Shown here in pieces: positions 1 to 8,644 of a stretch of 64,000 bases of DNA. The DNA comes from Dethiosulfovibrio russensis (GTDB lineage: Bacteria > Synergistota > Synergistia > Synergistales > Dethiosulfovibrionaceae), in contig NZ_JAKGUG010000002.1 of the NCBI RefSeq assembly GCF_021568855.1, positions 186,001 through 250,000 on the forward strand, read 5' to 3'. Within the stretch, counting starts at the first letter, position 1. Every line of letters starts with the position of its first letter. The notes beneath the pieces were generated by a model. That model did not search any database. It saw only the letters and a program-made list of their open reading frames with translations, and was not told the origin of the DNA. A program made the translations under genes and the position numbers.

Positions 1-35
1 AGAGCGGGATAAAGGTCATATGGGAGGGGTTTATC

Positions 36-797
36 ATAAAAGAAGGCAACGAAAAATCCGTAAGGGTTCTGGACAGGGCGATATCCATTCTGGACTGCTT
101 CACCCTTGACAACACCCATTTAACGTTAAAGGAACTCTCGGAGAGGGTCGATCTCTCCACCAGCACCGTCTCCAGATTGCTCAATTCACTGGTCGCCCTT
201 AAACTTCTCCATAGGAACGACAGGGATAAGTCCTACTGCCTGGGGCCGAAGCTCTACCATTACGGTTTTCTGGCCAAGGACAACATATCGGTGGTGAAAC
301 ATGCCTACCCTCTGATGAAACGGATAAGGGACAAGACCAAGGAGGCTGTTACCCTCTACGTCCTGGAAAACGACTACAGGGTATGTTACGAACACGTGGA
401 AAGCCTGCTATTCATGTCATGCGTGGTTAGGGTCGGAGACCGCTTCCCCCTCTGGGCCGGTGCCGGAGGAAAGTGCATCCTGGCCTATTCGGACGAAACC
501 TATGTTCTGAATGAGATAGAGAAGGCCTACCCCATAACGGGAGCGACCATAACGGACCGGGAATCGTTTCTGTCGGAGCTGGCGTCCATAAGGGAAAGGG
601 GTTACGCTATAAGCCACGGAGAGAGAGAGGAAGGGGTCATCTCCGTGGCGGTTCCAATATTCGAGCCACCCCACAGGATATTCGGCTGCCTTTCCGTGGC
701 GGCCCCAACAGTAAGGTTGGACGAGAAAGCCATAGAGGAGCTCATTCCGGAGCTCAAGGACATCTGCTCCAGGATATCCATGAACCTGGGCATATAG
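36..797 (+). CDS. IclR-family transcriptional regulator
   Basis: About 253 residues. An N-terminal winged helix-turn-helix (KSVRVLDRAISILDCF, then LSERVDLSTSTVSRLL) is followed by an IclR effector domain with typical motifs (ESLLFMSCVVRVG, LWAGAGGKCILAY, ISVAVPIFEPP). IclR proteins bind promoter DNA as dimers or tetramers and sense small metabolites. The reading frame is open to the left window edge and has no ATG, GTG or TTG before codon 48; the first ATG, at 177, would cut off most of the HTH. A GGGAGGGG stretch at 22-29 points to a rare ATA start near 36, though the true start may lie outside the window. The diguanylate cyclase gene follows after 31 bases. The effector is unknown. Confidence 0.8.
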   Translation: MKEGNEKSVRVLDRAISILDCFTLDNTHLTLKELSERVDLSTSTVSRLLNSLVALKLLHRNDRDKSYCLGPKLYHYGFLAKDNISVVKHAYPLMKRIRDKTKEAVTLYVLENDYRVCYEHVESLLFMSCVVRVGDRFPLWAGAGGKCILAYSDETYVLNEIEKAYPITGATITDRESFLSELASIRERGYAISHGEREEGVISVAVPIFEPPHRIFGCLSVAAPTVRLDEKAIEELIPELKDICSRISMNLGI

Positions 798-828
798 AAT
801 AGTCAAAAAGCGGAGGTCTCGTGATTTC

Positions 829-2274
829 ATGAATCGTATCACCGACAAGAAGCACCTGATCCTGGCGGCCCTGCTGTTATTTCTTGGCTTCGTCGCCACC
901 AGCGTCGCCAACTACACCGTATCTCTGTACTCATTGAGAAAGGAGATCGTCAACAACGACCTTCCCTTAACGGGAGATACTGTCTACTCGGAGATACGAA
1001 GAGACCTCCTGATACCCGTATTCATATCCTCCTCCATGGCCCACGACACCTTCGTGAGGGACTGGGTGCTGGACGGAGAGAGAGATCCCTACAGGATGAC
1101 CCGCTACCTAAAGGAGATACAGATCAAGTTCGACGCCATAACCGCCTTTTTCGTCTCCAATAAAACGGAGATCTATTATCATGCCGACGGAATACTGAAG
1201 AGGGTATCTCCCGACGCAGAGAGAGACGTGTGGTTCTACAGGGTCAAGAAGATGGGGAACCCCTACGAGATAAACGTCGACATAGACATGGCCAACGACG
1301 ACGCCATGACGATATTCATAAACTACAAGGTCTTCGACTACGACGGCAATTTCATCGGAGCCACGGGAATAGGCCTGACGGTCAACGCTGTGACCAAGCT
1401 GATAGCCCAGTACAGAGAGAGGTACGACCGGGAGATCTACTTCACCGATGGAGAGGGGACCATAACCCTACGTGCTTCGGACGACGGAACCGACGGCAGA
1501 AAGACCCTGTTCGACCGTCTGGAGAGGAACGAAATGGCCAGGGAGATCCTGTCCAGAAGGGAAGACGTTCCCATCTCCAGGACCTTCGATCGGAAGGGGC
1601 ACACCATTCACCTGGACAGCCGCTACATCCCCGAGTTCGACTGGTATCTGTTCGTAGAGCAGAACGAAGACGACGTAACGAAAGCAATAAGGCACACCCT
1701 GGCCATAAACATCTTGGTAGGAGGGCTCATAACCCTCGTCGTAACCTCCCTGGTCGCCCTGATAGTCAGAAACTACGAGCGGAGGGTCGAGAGGCTGGCC
1801 TCGGTGGACGAGCTGACCGGCATGTGGAACCGCCGGGCATTCGACCTGGCTTTCGCTCATCTTCTGGAAAAATTCGAAGGCCAGTGTTCCGTGACCATGA
1901 TGGACATAGACCACTTCAAACACGTCAACGACACCTACGGTCACCTGATGGGAGACAGGGTTCTGGGACACGTGTGCGACGTGGTGACTAAAGCCATAGG
2001 GCCGGACGATGTCTGCGGACGTTGGGGCGGAGAGGAATTCATCGTCCTTCTCAAGGGCAGAAAAAAGGGAGACGCCGTCAAGACCGCGGAGAAGATCCGC
2101 CGGGCCGTCGAGGCGTCCCCCTACGAGGACGGAGACGTTGTCTTACCGATCACGGTCAGCCTGGGAGTGGCGGAGCACCACCCCGGAGAGTCCAGAGAGA
2201 CCACCATCGCCAGGGCGGATCAGGCTCTCTACAGGGCCAAGGAATCGGGACGGAACAGGACGGAGTCGGCCTAG
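829..2274 (+). CDS. Membrane-bound diguanylate cyclase with dCache-like sensor
   Basis: 481 residues. One membrane segment near residues 8-30, an extracytoplasmic region of about 250 residues with Cache-like features (AITAFFVSNKTEIYYH, DGNFIGATGIGLTVNAV), a second membrane segment near 288-312, and a C-terminal GGDEF domain. The catalytic signature is GGEEF near residue 400, expected to make cyclic di-GMP from two GTP. The RxxD inhibitory I-site that often lies five residues upstream is replaced by GPDD, so product inhibition through that site may be absent. It ends in a 4-base tail-to-tail overlap with the Na/Pi symporter gene. The sensed ligand is unknown. Confidence 0.9.
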   Translation: MNRITDKKHLILAALLLFLGFVATSVANYTVSLYSLRKEIVNNDLPLTGDTVYSEIRRDLLIPVFISSSMAHDTFVRDWVLDGERDPYRMTRYLKEIQIKFDAITAFFVSNKTEIYYHADGILKRVSPDAERDVWFYRVKKMGNPYEINVDIDMANDDAMTIFINYKVFDYDGNFIGATGIGLTVNAVTKLIAQYRERYDREIYFTDGEGTITLRASDDGTDGRKTLFDRLERNEMAREILSRREDVPISRTFDRKGHTIHLDSRYIPEFDWYLFVEQNEDDVTKAIRHTLAINILVGGLITLVVTSLVALIVRNYERRVERLASVDELTGMWNRRAFDLAFAHLLEKFEGQCSVTMMDIDHFKHVNDTYGHLMGDRVLGHVCDVVTKAIGPDDVCGRWGGEEFIVLLKGRKKGDAVKTAEKIRRAVEASPYEDGDVVLPITVSLGVAEHHPGESRETTIARADQALYRAKESGRNRTESA

Positions 2275-3893
2275 GCCTCTCCGTGGTGGAGCCTGTGCAT
2301 GTCCCTCACTATGAGTGACAGGTTGTGGGCGTGATCCCCTATCCTCTCGAAATTGCTGAGAATATCTATGAAGACCACTCCGGCGGAGGGGGAGCAGGTT
2401 CCCTCGTTCAGACGGTGTATGTGGCTCTTGCGGAGCCTCTGCTCCATCTCGTCGATCTCCTCCTCCAGGACCTCGGCCACCTCGTTGGCCTTGGCCAGGT
2501 CCTCCTTCTCTATGGCCTCCAGGCTGAGGGAGAGGGAGCGTCTCACCAGATCGTACATCTGCTCGAACTCGGCCATTCCAGTCTCGGAGAAGAACAGTTT
2601 GTGCTCTCTCTTGTACTCGTACATCTCGATGAGATTCTGTGCGTGGTCGCCTATCCTCTCTATATCCCCCAGGCCGTTGACGTAGGAGGACAGCACCTGG
2701 GACAGGTCGCTGGAGACGTGATGCTCCCAGAGCTCCGAGGCGTAGTTGGCGATCCTGTGGGTCATCTCGTTGACTATCTTCTCCGTCTGGTTGACCTGGT
2801 CTATCATCTTGGGATCGTCCTCCACGAAGGCCTTGTGGACGTCTCCCAGCATATCCAGGGCGATGTGTCCGAGCCGAAGGACTTCCTTTCGGACCGCGTC
2901 GGCCGCGGCAGCGGGAGCGGCGGATATGAGCTTAGAGTCCAGATAGAGCGGGCCCGATTCCATCTCCTTGGCGTCGGAGGGTATTATCCTCTTTATCAGG
3001 GCCACGAAGGGCGTGGTGAAGGGCAGGAATATCAGTGTGTTGGTGACGTTGAAAAGGGTGTGGGCGTTGGCTATCTGCCTTGCTATATCGTGGGAGGTGG
3101 ACAGCACCACGTGCTTGAATAGAGGCATGGCGGCCAGGAAGATACACACCCCCAGCAGGTTGAACAGCACGTGAGACGCCGCCGCCTGTTTGGCCGAGCG
3201 GCTGGCGCCGAAGGATGCCAAGATGGCAGTTATGGTGGTTCCCAGATTGTCCCCCATAAGTATGGGAATCGCCGAATCCAGGGGAAGCAGACCCTGAACC
3301 GCCATTGCGATTGTCAGGCCGACGGTGGCGGAGCTGGACTGTACCAGCATGGTAAGCCCGGTACCGGCCAATATGCCGAGAAACGGGTTGTGTCCGAAGG
3401 CCAGAAATATGTCCTGACGGCCACGGAGAAATTTCATAGAGTCCTCCATGGTAGTCATGCCGAGAAAGAGCAGGCCGAACCCCACCAGACCGTTCCCCAG
3501 ATACTTCTGCCTCTTGCTCTTTCCGAAAACCGCCAGAATCATACCGACTCCCACTATGGGAAGGGCGTAGTCCTTTATCTTGAAGGCTATGAGCTGGGCC
3601 GTAACGGTGGTGCCTACGTTGGCCCCCATTATCACCCCGACCGCCTGCTTCAAGGTCATCAGACCGGCCTGAACGAAGCTGACCGCCATGACGGTGGTTC
3701 CACTGCTGCTCTGGATAAGGACCGTCACCAAAGCTCCTATTATGACACCCTTGACAGGAGTGCTAGTCAAGGAGGCTATAAGCTGTCTGAGTCTGTCGCC
3801 CGCCAGATCCTGAAGGGCGTCGCTCATCAGCTTTATGCCGTAGAGAAACAGTCCTATTCCTCCCAGAATCTGGAAAAAATTCGCCGTACTCAC
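2271..3893 (-). CDS. Na+/phosphate symporter with C-terminal PhoU-like domain
   Basis: About 540 residues. The N-terminal half is hydrophobic and holds two inverted Na/Pi-cotransporter repeats, each with the QSSS motif (VLIQSSSGTTVMAVS and LVQSSSATVGLTIAM) and nearby GANVGTT and GDNLGTT. The C-terminal 200 residues contain two PhoU-like helical repeats (NGLGDIERIGDHAQN and SNFERIGDHAHN). The family imports phosphate with sodium, and the PhoU part is thought to regulate it. A TTG at 3902 is possible, but GGGGG lies about 9 bases before the GTG at 3893, so GTG is preferred. The gene is isolated and convergent with the diguanylate cyclase gene. Confidence 0.9.
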   Translation of the reverse strand: MSTANFFQILGGIGLFLYGIKLMSDALQDLAGDRLRQLIASLTSTPVKGVIIGALVTVLIQSSSGTTVMAVSFVQAGLMTLKQAVGVIMGANVGTTVTAQLIAFKIKDYALPIVGVGMILAVFGKSKRQKYLGNGLVGFGLLFLGMTTMEDSMKFLRGRQDIFLAFGHNPFLGILAGTGLTMLVQSSSATVGLTIAMAVQGLLPLDSAIPILMGDNLGTTITAILASFGASRSAKQAAASHVLFNLLGVCIFLAAMPLFKHVVLSTSHDIARQIANAHTLFNVTNTLIFLPFTTPFVALIKRIIPSDAKEMESGPLYLDSKLISAAPAAAADAVRKEVLRLGHIALDMLGDVHKAFVEDDPKMIDQVNQTEKIVNEMTHRIANYASELWEHHVSSDLSQVLSSYVNGLGDIERIGDHAQNLIEMYEYKREHKLFFSETGMAEFEQMYDLVRRSLSLSLEAIEKEDLAKANEVAEVLEEEIDEMEQRLRKSHIHRLNEGTCSPSAGVVFIDILSNFERIGDHAHNLSLIVRDMHRLHHGEA

Positions 3894-4062
3894 GTCTACC
3901 AATCCCCCGATTGAAATAATTACGACACAAAAAAACCCAGCATATTCTAAGGGAAAATCCCCTAAAGCGATACAAAAAAACTCGGTTTAGCTATTTTCGA
4001 GATATAATGGCTCTCCGTGAGGCAAAGAGAAAGGCACCACGGATCAAAGGAGCTGACAAAAG

Positions 4063-5235
4063 ATGAAAAAATACGACTTCGACGAAATCATAGAACGACG
4101 GGGCACCGACTGCGAGAAATGGGACGGCCTCGAGGACACCTTCGGCAGCAGGGATCTCACCCCTCTTTGGGTTGCGGACATGGACTTCAAGGCCCCTTCG
4201 GAGATAATAGACGCCCTCAGAGACCGGGTGGAACACGGCATATTCGGCTACACCCGCTATCCCGACAGCTGGTACGACGCCTTCAGAGACTGGGTCGGCA
4301 AGAGACACGGCTGGGAGATAGAGAAAGACTGGATAACCCATTCTCCCGGAATCGTCACCGCCATGGGCCTTTCCCTGATGGCCTTCACCGAGCCGGGCGA
4401 CAAGGTCGTTATCCAGCCCCCAGTGTACCATCACTTCGAGGAGGAAATACGGCTCAACGCCAGGACCCCCCTGACCAGTCCGCTTAAATACGAAAACGGC
4501 CGCTTCACCATGGATCTGGAGGACCTGGAGAAGAAGCTCGACGGGGCGAGGATGATGATCCTGTGCAACCCCCACAATCCGGCGGGCAGGGTCTGGACCG
4601 AGGAGGAGCTCAGAGCAGTGGCGGATCTCTGCGTCGAACACGACGTCGTGCTTGTGAGCGACGAGATCCACTGCGACGTGATCTACAAAGGCCATGTCCA
4701 CCGTCCGATAGCTACCGTCTCCCCTGAGATAAAGGAAAAATGCGCCGTCTTCATGGCTCCCAGCAAAACCTTCAACATAGCGGGCTTCAAGGCCTCGGCC
4801 GTGGTCATCCCGAACGAGAAGCTGAGGGAGAAGTTCAACTCGGTACTGGATTCGGTCCACGTCGGGGGCGGATCCTGCATGTCCATACCGGCCTTCGAGG
4901 CGGCCTACAGACACGGCGGTCCCTGGCTGGACGAACTGCTCGACTACCTGGAGGGCAGCCTGGACATGATAGAGGAATTCCTCACCAGGGAGATCCCCTC
5001 CGTCAAGCTGGTGCGTCCCGAGGGAACCTACGTGCCTCTGGTGGACTTCAGAGCCCTGAGCATGTCTCCGGAGGAGCTGCACGAGTTTCTCATTAACGCC
5101 GGGGTGGCCATGAACAGCGGGGCCATGTTCGGCAAGGGGGGAGAGGGCTTCGCCAGGTTGAATATCGCCACTCCGAGGTCCATACTGCAAGAGGGGCTGA
5201 AAAAGATAGCCTCGGCAGTTAGGTCGTTGAGCTAG
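4063..5235 (+). CDS. MalY/PatB-family PLP-dependent C-S lyase or aminotransferase
   Basis: 390 residues, normal for this fold-type I family. The N-terminal pattern RRGTDCEKWDG, then LTPLWVADMDF, is characteristic of MalY/PatB cystathionine beta-lyases. The PLP-binding lysine lies in APSKTFNIAGFKAS near residue 235, and the motif CNPHNPAGRVW is present. The likely reaction is beta-elimination of cystathionine or cysteine conjugates, giving homocysteine or sulfide plus pyruvate and ammonia; some members act as aminotransferases. AAGGAG lies 11 bases before the ATG. The 2Fe-2S protein gene follows 38 bases later. Confidence 0.88.
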   Translation: MKKYDFDEIIERRGTDCEKWDGLEDTFGSRDLTPLWVADMDFKAPSEIIDALRDRVEHGIFGYTRYPDSWYDAFRDWVGKRHGWEIEKDWITHSPGIVTAMGLSLMAFTEPGDKVVIQPPVYHHFEEEIRLNARTPLTSPLKYENGRFTMDLEDLEKKLDGARMMILCNPHNPAGRVWTEEELRAVADLCVEHDVVLVSDEIHCDVIYKGHVHRPIATVSPEIKEKCAVFMAPSKTFNIAGFKASAVVIPNEKLREKFNSVLDSVHVGGGSCMSIPAFEAAYRHGGPWLDELLDYLEGSLDMIEEFLTREIPSVKLVRPEGTYVPLVDFRALSMSPEELHEFLINAGVAMNSGAMFGKGGEGFARLNIATPRSILQEGLKKIASAVRSLS

Positions 5236-5273
5236 AAGGAATCCGATCGATAAGGGGAAAGGGGAGTCGGGCG

Positions 5274-5531
5274 GTGACCAGCCACACCATAGTGATTTGC
5301 ATGGGCAGTTCCTGCTTCTCCAGAGGAAATCAAGAAAACCTCCAGGAGATAAAGACCTTTCTGAAGGACAACGACCTGGAAGACCAGGTCCTGCTGAAGG
5401 GCAGCAGATGCGAGGGAGAATGCCTTAAAGGCCCCAACATAACCGTGGACGGAAGGCTTTTCAACGGGGTTAAGAGGGAAAATATCCTTTCCATCCTGGA
5501 GGAGACCCTTCTAGGAGGATCTAAACCATGA
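5274..5531 (+). CDS. Thioredoxin-like [2Fe-2S] ferredoxin protein
   Basis: 85 residues starting at GTG. The cysteines are arranged as CMGSSC near the N terminus and SRCEGECLKGP in the middle, the pattern of the thioredoxin-fold 2Fe-2S ferredoxins related to NuoE. The stop overlaps the start of the HydS-like gene by four bases (ATGA at 5528-5531), so the two are probably translationally coupled. A role as electron donor or acceptor for the sensory hydrogenase is inferred from this position. Confidence 0.85.
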   Translation: MTSHTIVICMGSSCFSRGNQENLQEIKTFLKDNDLEDQVLLKGSRCEGECLKGPNITVDGRLFNGVKRENILSILEETLLGGSKP

Positions 5532-7288
5532 CCCCTGTAGCCGCGGATCCCAAAACTTTCCCCATATACACGGTCAAAAACGACTGCCAGGACTGCTACA
5601 AGTGCGTCCGGGCCTGTCCGGTAAAGGCAATAAAGATCGAGAACGGACACGCCCAGGAGATATCGGACCACTGCGTCCTCTGCGGAAGATGCGTCGAGAT
5701 ATGCCCGGTAGGGGCGAAGAGGATAAGGGACGACAGGCCAGAGGCGGAGAGGCTTCTGAGATCGGGAAAACCGGTGTACGTTTCCATAGCTCCATCCTGG
5801 GTGGGCGAGTTTCCCGACGTGTCTCCGGGAAAGATGATCCGTGCCCTGAAGGCCCTGGGTTTCGCAGAGATCGGGGAGACCGCCCTGGGAGCCCAGGAAG
5901 TGACGGCCTCTCTGGCGGAGTTTCTCAGGGACGCCGGACCGGGGTTGTATCTGTCCACCGCCTGCCCCAGCGCGGTGGAGTACGTCAGACGGTATCTTCC
6001 CCACCTTACAAAATGCCTCACCCCGGTGCTGTCGCCCCTTCTGGCCCACTGCAAGCTGATCCGGCAGGCCGCCGGACCGGACGCCCCTATAGTGTTCTTC
6101 GGTCCCTGTATAGCCAAGAAGGTCGAGGCCGACGGTCACGGCGACATTCTGGCCTGCTCCCTGACGTTCAAGGACCTGAGGTCCTGGCTGGAGGAGAAGG
6201 GCATAGACCTGGATCGCATCGAGGACGGGCCGGAGGAATTCTTCCCGATCAAGGCCGACGAGGGGACCCACTATCCTATAGAGGGCGGAATGATAGAGAC
6301 CATAAAGGCATCGGGAGAGTTTCCCGATGTCCGTTTCCTGACCATATCCGGGATGAACTCCCTTCAGAGGGCTCTGGACAAGGTAGATCCCAGGGGCTTT
6401 TCCGTTCCGGTTTTCATGGAGTGTCTGGCCTGTCCGGGAGGGTGCATCAACGGCCCGGGCTCTCAGAAAAGCCATTCCAGCCTGTCTAGATGGATGAACG
6501 TCAAGGACTTCGCCGGACCTCTGGAGAAGGCCCCTACCCGCATGGTCTCGGTGCCGGTGGACGAGCCCTACCTACCTCAGGGATCGGACGAGGGAAACGT
6601 GACGGAGGAACAGATAAAGCTGGCCCTCAGGATGATAGGCAAGACCTCCGAGGAGGACGAGCTGAACTGCGGCGGCTGCGGTTACGACACCTGCCGTGCC
6701 ATGGCGAAGGCCCTAGTGCTGGGACGGGCGGAGGTTACCATGTGCGTTTCCTACATGAGGAAGAAGGCCCAGAAGAAGGCCAACGCCCTCCTCAGGAGCA
6801 TGCCCTCCGGCGTCGTCATAGTTGACCACGATCTGAGCATAGTGGAGTGCAACGAGAGGTTCGCCAACCTGATGGGCCCCGAGACGGAAAGCCTTTACGA
6901 CCTTTCCGACGGCCTCAAGGGAGCGAGACTGGCCCGGATAGCCCCGGCCTTCGCCCATCTGGTCGAGGGAGTGCTGGACACCGACGAGGACGTCCACTAC
7001 GACCATTTCAGGGCCGGGGAAAAACTCTTCGAGATAACGGTATTCTCCATAGAGCCTCATCTGACGGTGGGAGCGGTGATACTGGACGTCACCCGCCGAG
7101 AGATACGAAGAGACCAGATAGCCCACAGGGCCAACGAGGTCATAAGGAAGAACCTGGCGACCGTGCAGGAGATAGCCTGCCGCCTGGGAGAGCACATGGC
7201 GGACACCGAGATACTTCTCAGGGACATCGCCGAGGGTTACGGATCGGAAAGCGACCCGGACCCTAAATCCAGGGGGCGAACCTCTTGA
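5528..7288 (+). CDS. hydS: HydS-like sensory [FeFe]-hydrogenase with PAS domain
   Basis: 586 residues. Two [4Fe-4S] motifs come first (C20, C23, C26, C30 and C49, C52, C55, C59). The H-cluster domain follows with loop L1 TACPSAVEY near residue 143, L2 GPCIAKKVEAD near 191 and L3 CLACPGGCINGPG near 300. A further Cys cluster (LNCGGCGYDTC, near 380) and a PAS domain (about 415-530) complete it. The cysteine that relays protons in catalytic HydA (first C of the usual SCCP) is alanine here, as described for HydS of Thermotoga, while the cluster-binding cysteines remain. This suits hydrogen or redox sensing rather than fast turnover. It overlaps both neighbours by four bases, and a PP2C phosphatase lies downstream, matching group C hydrogenase operons. 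Sensory function is inferred. Confidence 0.85.
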   Translation: MTPVAADPKTFPIYTVKNDCQDCYKCVRACPVKAIKIENGHAQEISDHCVLCGRCVEICPVGAKRIRDDRPEAERLLRSGKPVYVSIAPSWVGEFPDVSPGKMIRALKALGFAEIGETALGAQEVTASLAEFLRDAGPGLYLSTACPSAVEYVRRYLPHLTKCLTPVLSPLLAHCKLIRQAAGPDAPIVFFGPCIAKKVEADGHGDILACSLTFKDLRSWLEEKGIDLDRIEDGPEEFFPIKADEGTHYPIEGGMIETIKASGEFPDVRFLTISGMNSLQRALDKVDPRGFSVPVFMECLACPGGCINGPGSQKSHSSLSRWMNVKDFAGPLEKAPTRMVSVPVDEPYLPQGSDEGNVTEEQIKLALRMIGKTSEEDELNCGGCGYDTCRAMAKALVLGRAEVTMCVSYMRKKAQKKANALLRSMPSGVVIVDHDLSIVECNERFANLMGPETESLYDLSDGLKGARLARIAPAFAHLVEGVLDTDEDVHYDHFRAGEKLFEITVFSIEPHLTVGAVILDVTRREIRRDQIAHRANEVIRKNLATVQEIACRLGEHMADTEILLRDIAEGYGSESDPDPKSRGRTS

Positions 7289-8460
7289 ACGGGCCTCTCT
7301 TTCTGGAGGTGGACGTGGCACAGAGGGCCAAGGAGGGGCAGTGTATCTGCGGAGACTCCTTTCTAAGCCACCGCATGGCCGATAAAAACCGGGTGCTGTC
7401 GGTGCTCTCGGACGGACTGGGCAGCGGGGTGAAGGCAAACATACTTTCCTCCATGACGGCCACTATGGCCCTCCGCTTCGCCGCCAGCGACATGGACTTC
7501 CTCCACTCGGCGGAGATAATGATGGAGGCCCTTCCGATCTGCCAGGTCAGGAAGATAAGCTACGCCACCTTCACCGTGGTGGACAGCGTCCTGAAGGGAT
7601 GGACCAGGATGATAGAGATGGACAACCCGTCCTCCATAGTGATCCGGGACGGCGAGGTCCTTCCCCTGTCGTACCGGGAGGTCGAGTCTCCGAGGTGGAA
7701 CGACAGGAAGATAAGGATGTCCGAGATACTGACCAAGCCGGAGGACCGCATAATAATCATGTCCGACGGCATAACCCAGTCCGGAATGGGCACCTACTCC
7801 CACCCCCTGGGCTGGGGAGAGGAGGGGTGTCGCTCCTTCGTGCTGAAGACGGTAAGGCGAAGACCGGACATATCCGCCGGAGATCTGGCGGTCAGAGTCA
7901 TGGAGGAGGCCATCTCGAAGGAGCCGTCCAGGAGAAGCGGCGACGACATGACCTGCGCCGTGATGTACTTTCGAAGGCCCAGAAATCTCATCCTGCTTAC
8001 GGGGCCTCCCTTCTCGAAGGACAGAGACGGAGAGTACGCCGCCGCGTTGAAGGATTTCGAGGGAACCAAGGTGATATGCGGCGGAACCACGGCGGAGATA
8101 GTGGGCCGCAGGCTGGGCAAGTCCATAGAGACCGACCTCGAGAGCTGGTCCCCCGGAGTTCCGCCCCGGTCCTCCATGGAGGGAGTGGACCTCATAACCG
8201 AGGGAATACTCACACTGACCGAGGCCAAGAAGATACTGGAGAGCCAGAGAGGCCTGAGGGAAACCAACCCCGCGGCCGAGCTGGCCAGGCTGCTGCTGGA
8301 CAACGACGTAATAAACTTCGTGGTGGGAACCAGGATAAACGAAGCCCACCAGGATCCCACCCTTCCGGTGGAGATAGAGATAAGACGCAACATAGTAAAG
8401 GGCATTGCGACGGTGCTGGAGGAGAAACACCTCAAGGAGGTCTCCATAAGATACTTTTGA
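7285..8460 (+). CDS. SpoIIE-type PP2C serine/threonine phosphatase
   Basis: 391 residues from a TTG start inside the stop of the hydrogenase gene (TTGA overlap). The N-terminal 230 residues form a SpoIIE/PP2C catalytic domain: metal-binding aspartates are seen in LSDGLGSG, MSDGITQSG and GDDMTCAVMYF. The C-terminal 150 residues (after PRNLILLTGPPFSKD) are not a domain I can name. With the HydS-like protein it probably forms a relay in which H2 or redox state changes phosphatase activity; the target protein is not evident here. A strong terminator follows. Confidence 0.87.
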   Translation: MNGPLFLEVDVAQRAKEGQCICGDSFLSHRMADKNRVLSVLSDGLGSGVKANILSSMTATMALRFAASDMDFLHSAEIMMEALPICQVRKISYATFTVVDSVLKGWTRMIEMDNPSSIVIRDGEVLPLSYREVESPRWNDRKIRMSEILTKPEDRIIIMSDGITQSGMGTYSHPLGWGEEGCRSFVLKTVRRRPDISAGDLAVRVMEEAISKEPSRRSGDDMTCAVMYFRRPRNLILLTGPPFSKDRDGEYAAALKDFEGTKVICGGTTAEIVGRRLGKSIETDLESWSPGVPPRSSMEGVDLITEGILTLTEAKKILESQRGLRETNPAAELARLLLDNDVINFVVGTRINEAHQDPTLPVEIEIRRNIVKGIATVLEEKHLKEVSIRYF

Positions 8461-8505
8461 CGAAACCCGTTTTCTGAACTGAAAAAAAGAACGAATTGAA
8501 GACTG

Positions 8506-8532
8506 GAGGGCTCTTTTTCGAAAGAGCCCTCT
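8506..8532 (+). terminator. Rho-independent terminator after the hydrogenase-phosphatase operon
   Basis: An 11-base-pair perfect stem, GAGGGCTCTTT with AAAGAGCCCTC, and a short TTCG-type loop, followed by TTAACTTTCT. Confidence 0.8.
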
Positions 8533-8562
8533 TAACTTTCTGAAATATCAGCCTTCGGAGCT

Positions 8563-8590
8563 TTGTTTCACCCCTTGGATCTGGTACAAT
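8563..8590 (+). promoter_or_regulatory. Candidate sigma-70 promoter for livKHMGF
   Basis: TTGTTT at 8563-8568, a 16-base spacer and TACAAT at 8585-8590, about 55 bases before the livK start. Read by eye only. Confidence 0.45.
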
Positions 8591-8644
8591 ATTTTATGTG
8601 AAACTCTGAAGTATCTTTATCATCAGAAAGGGGAGAGAGTAAAC

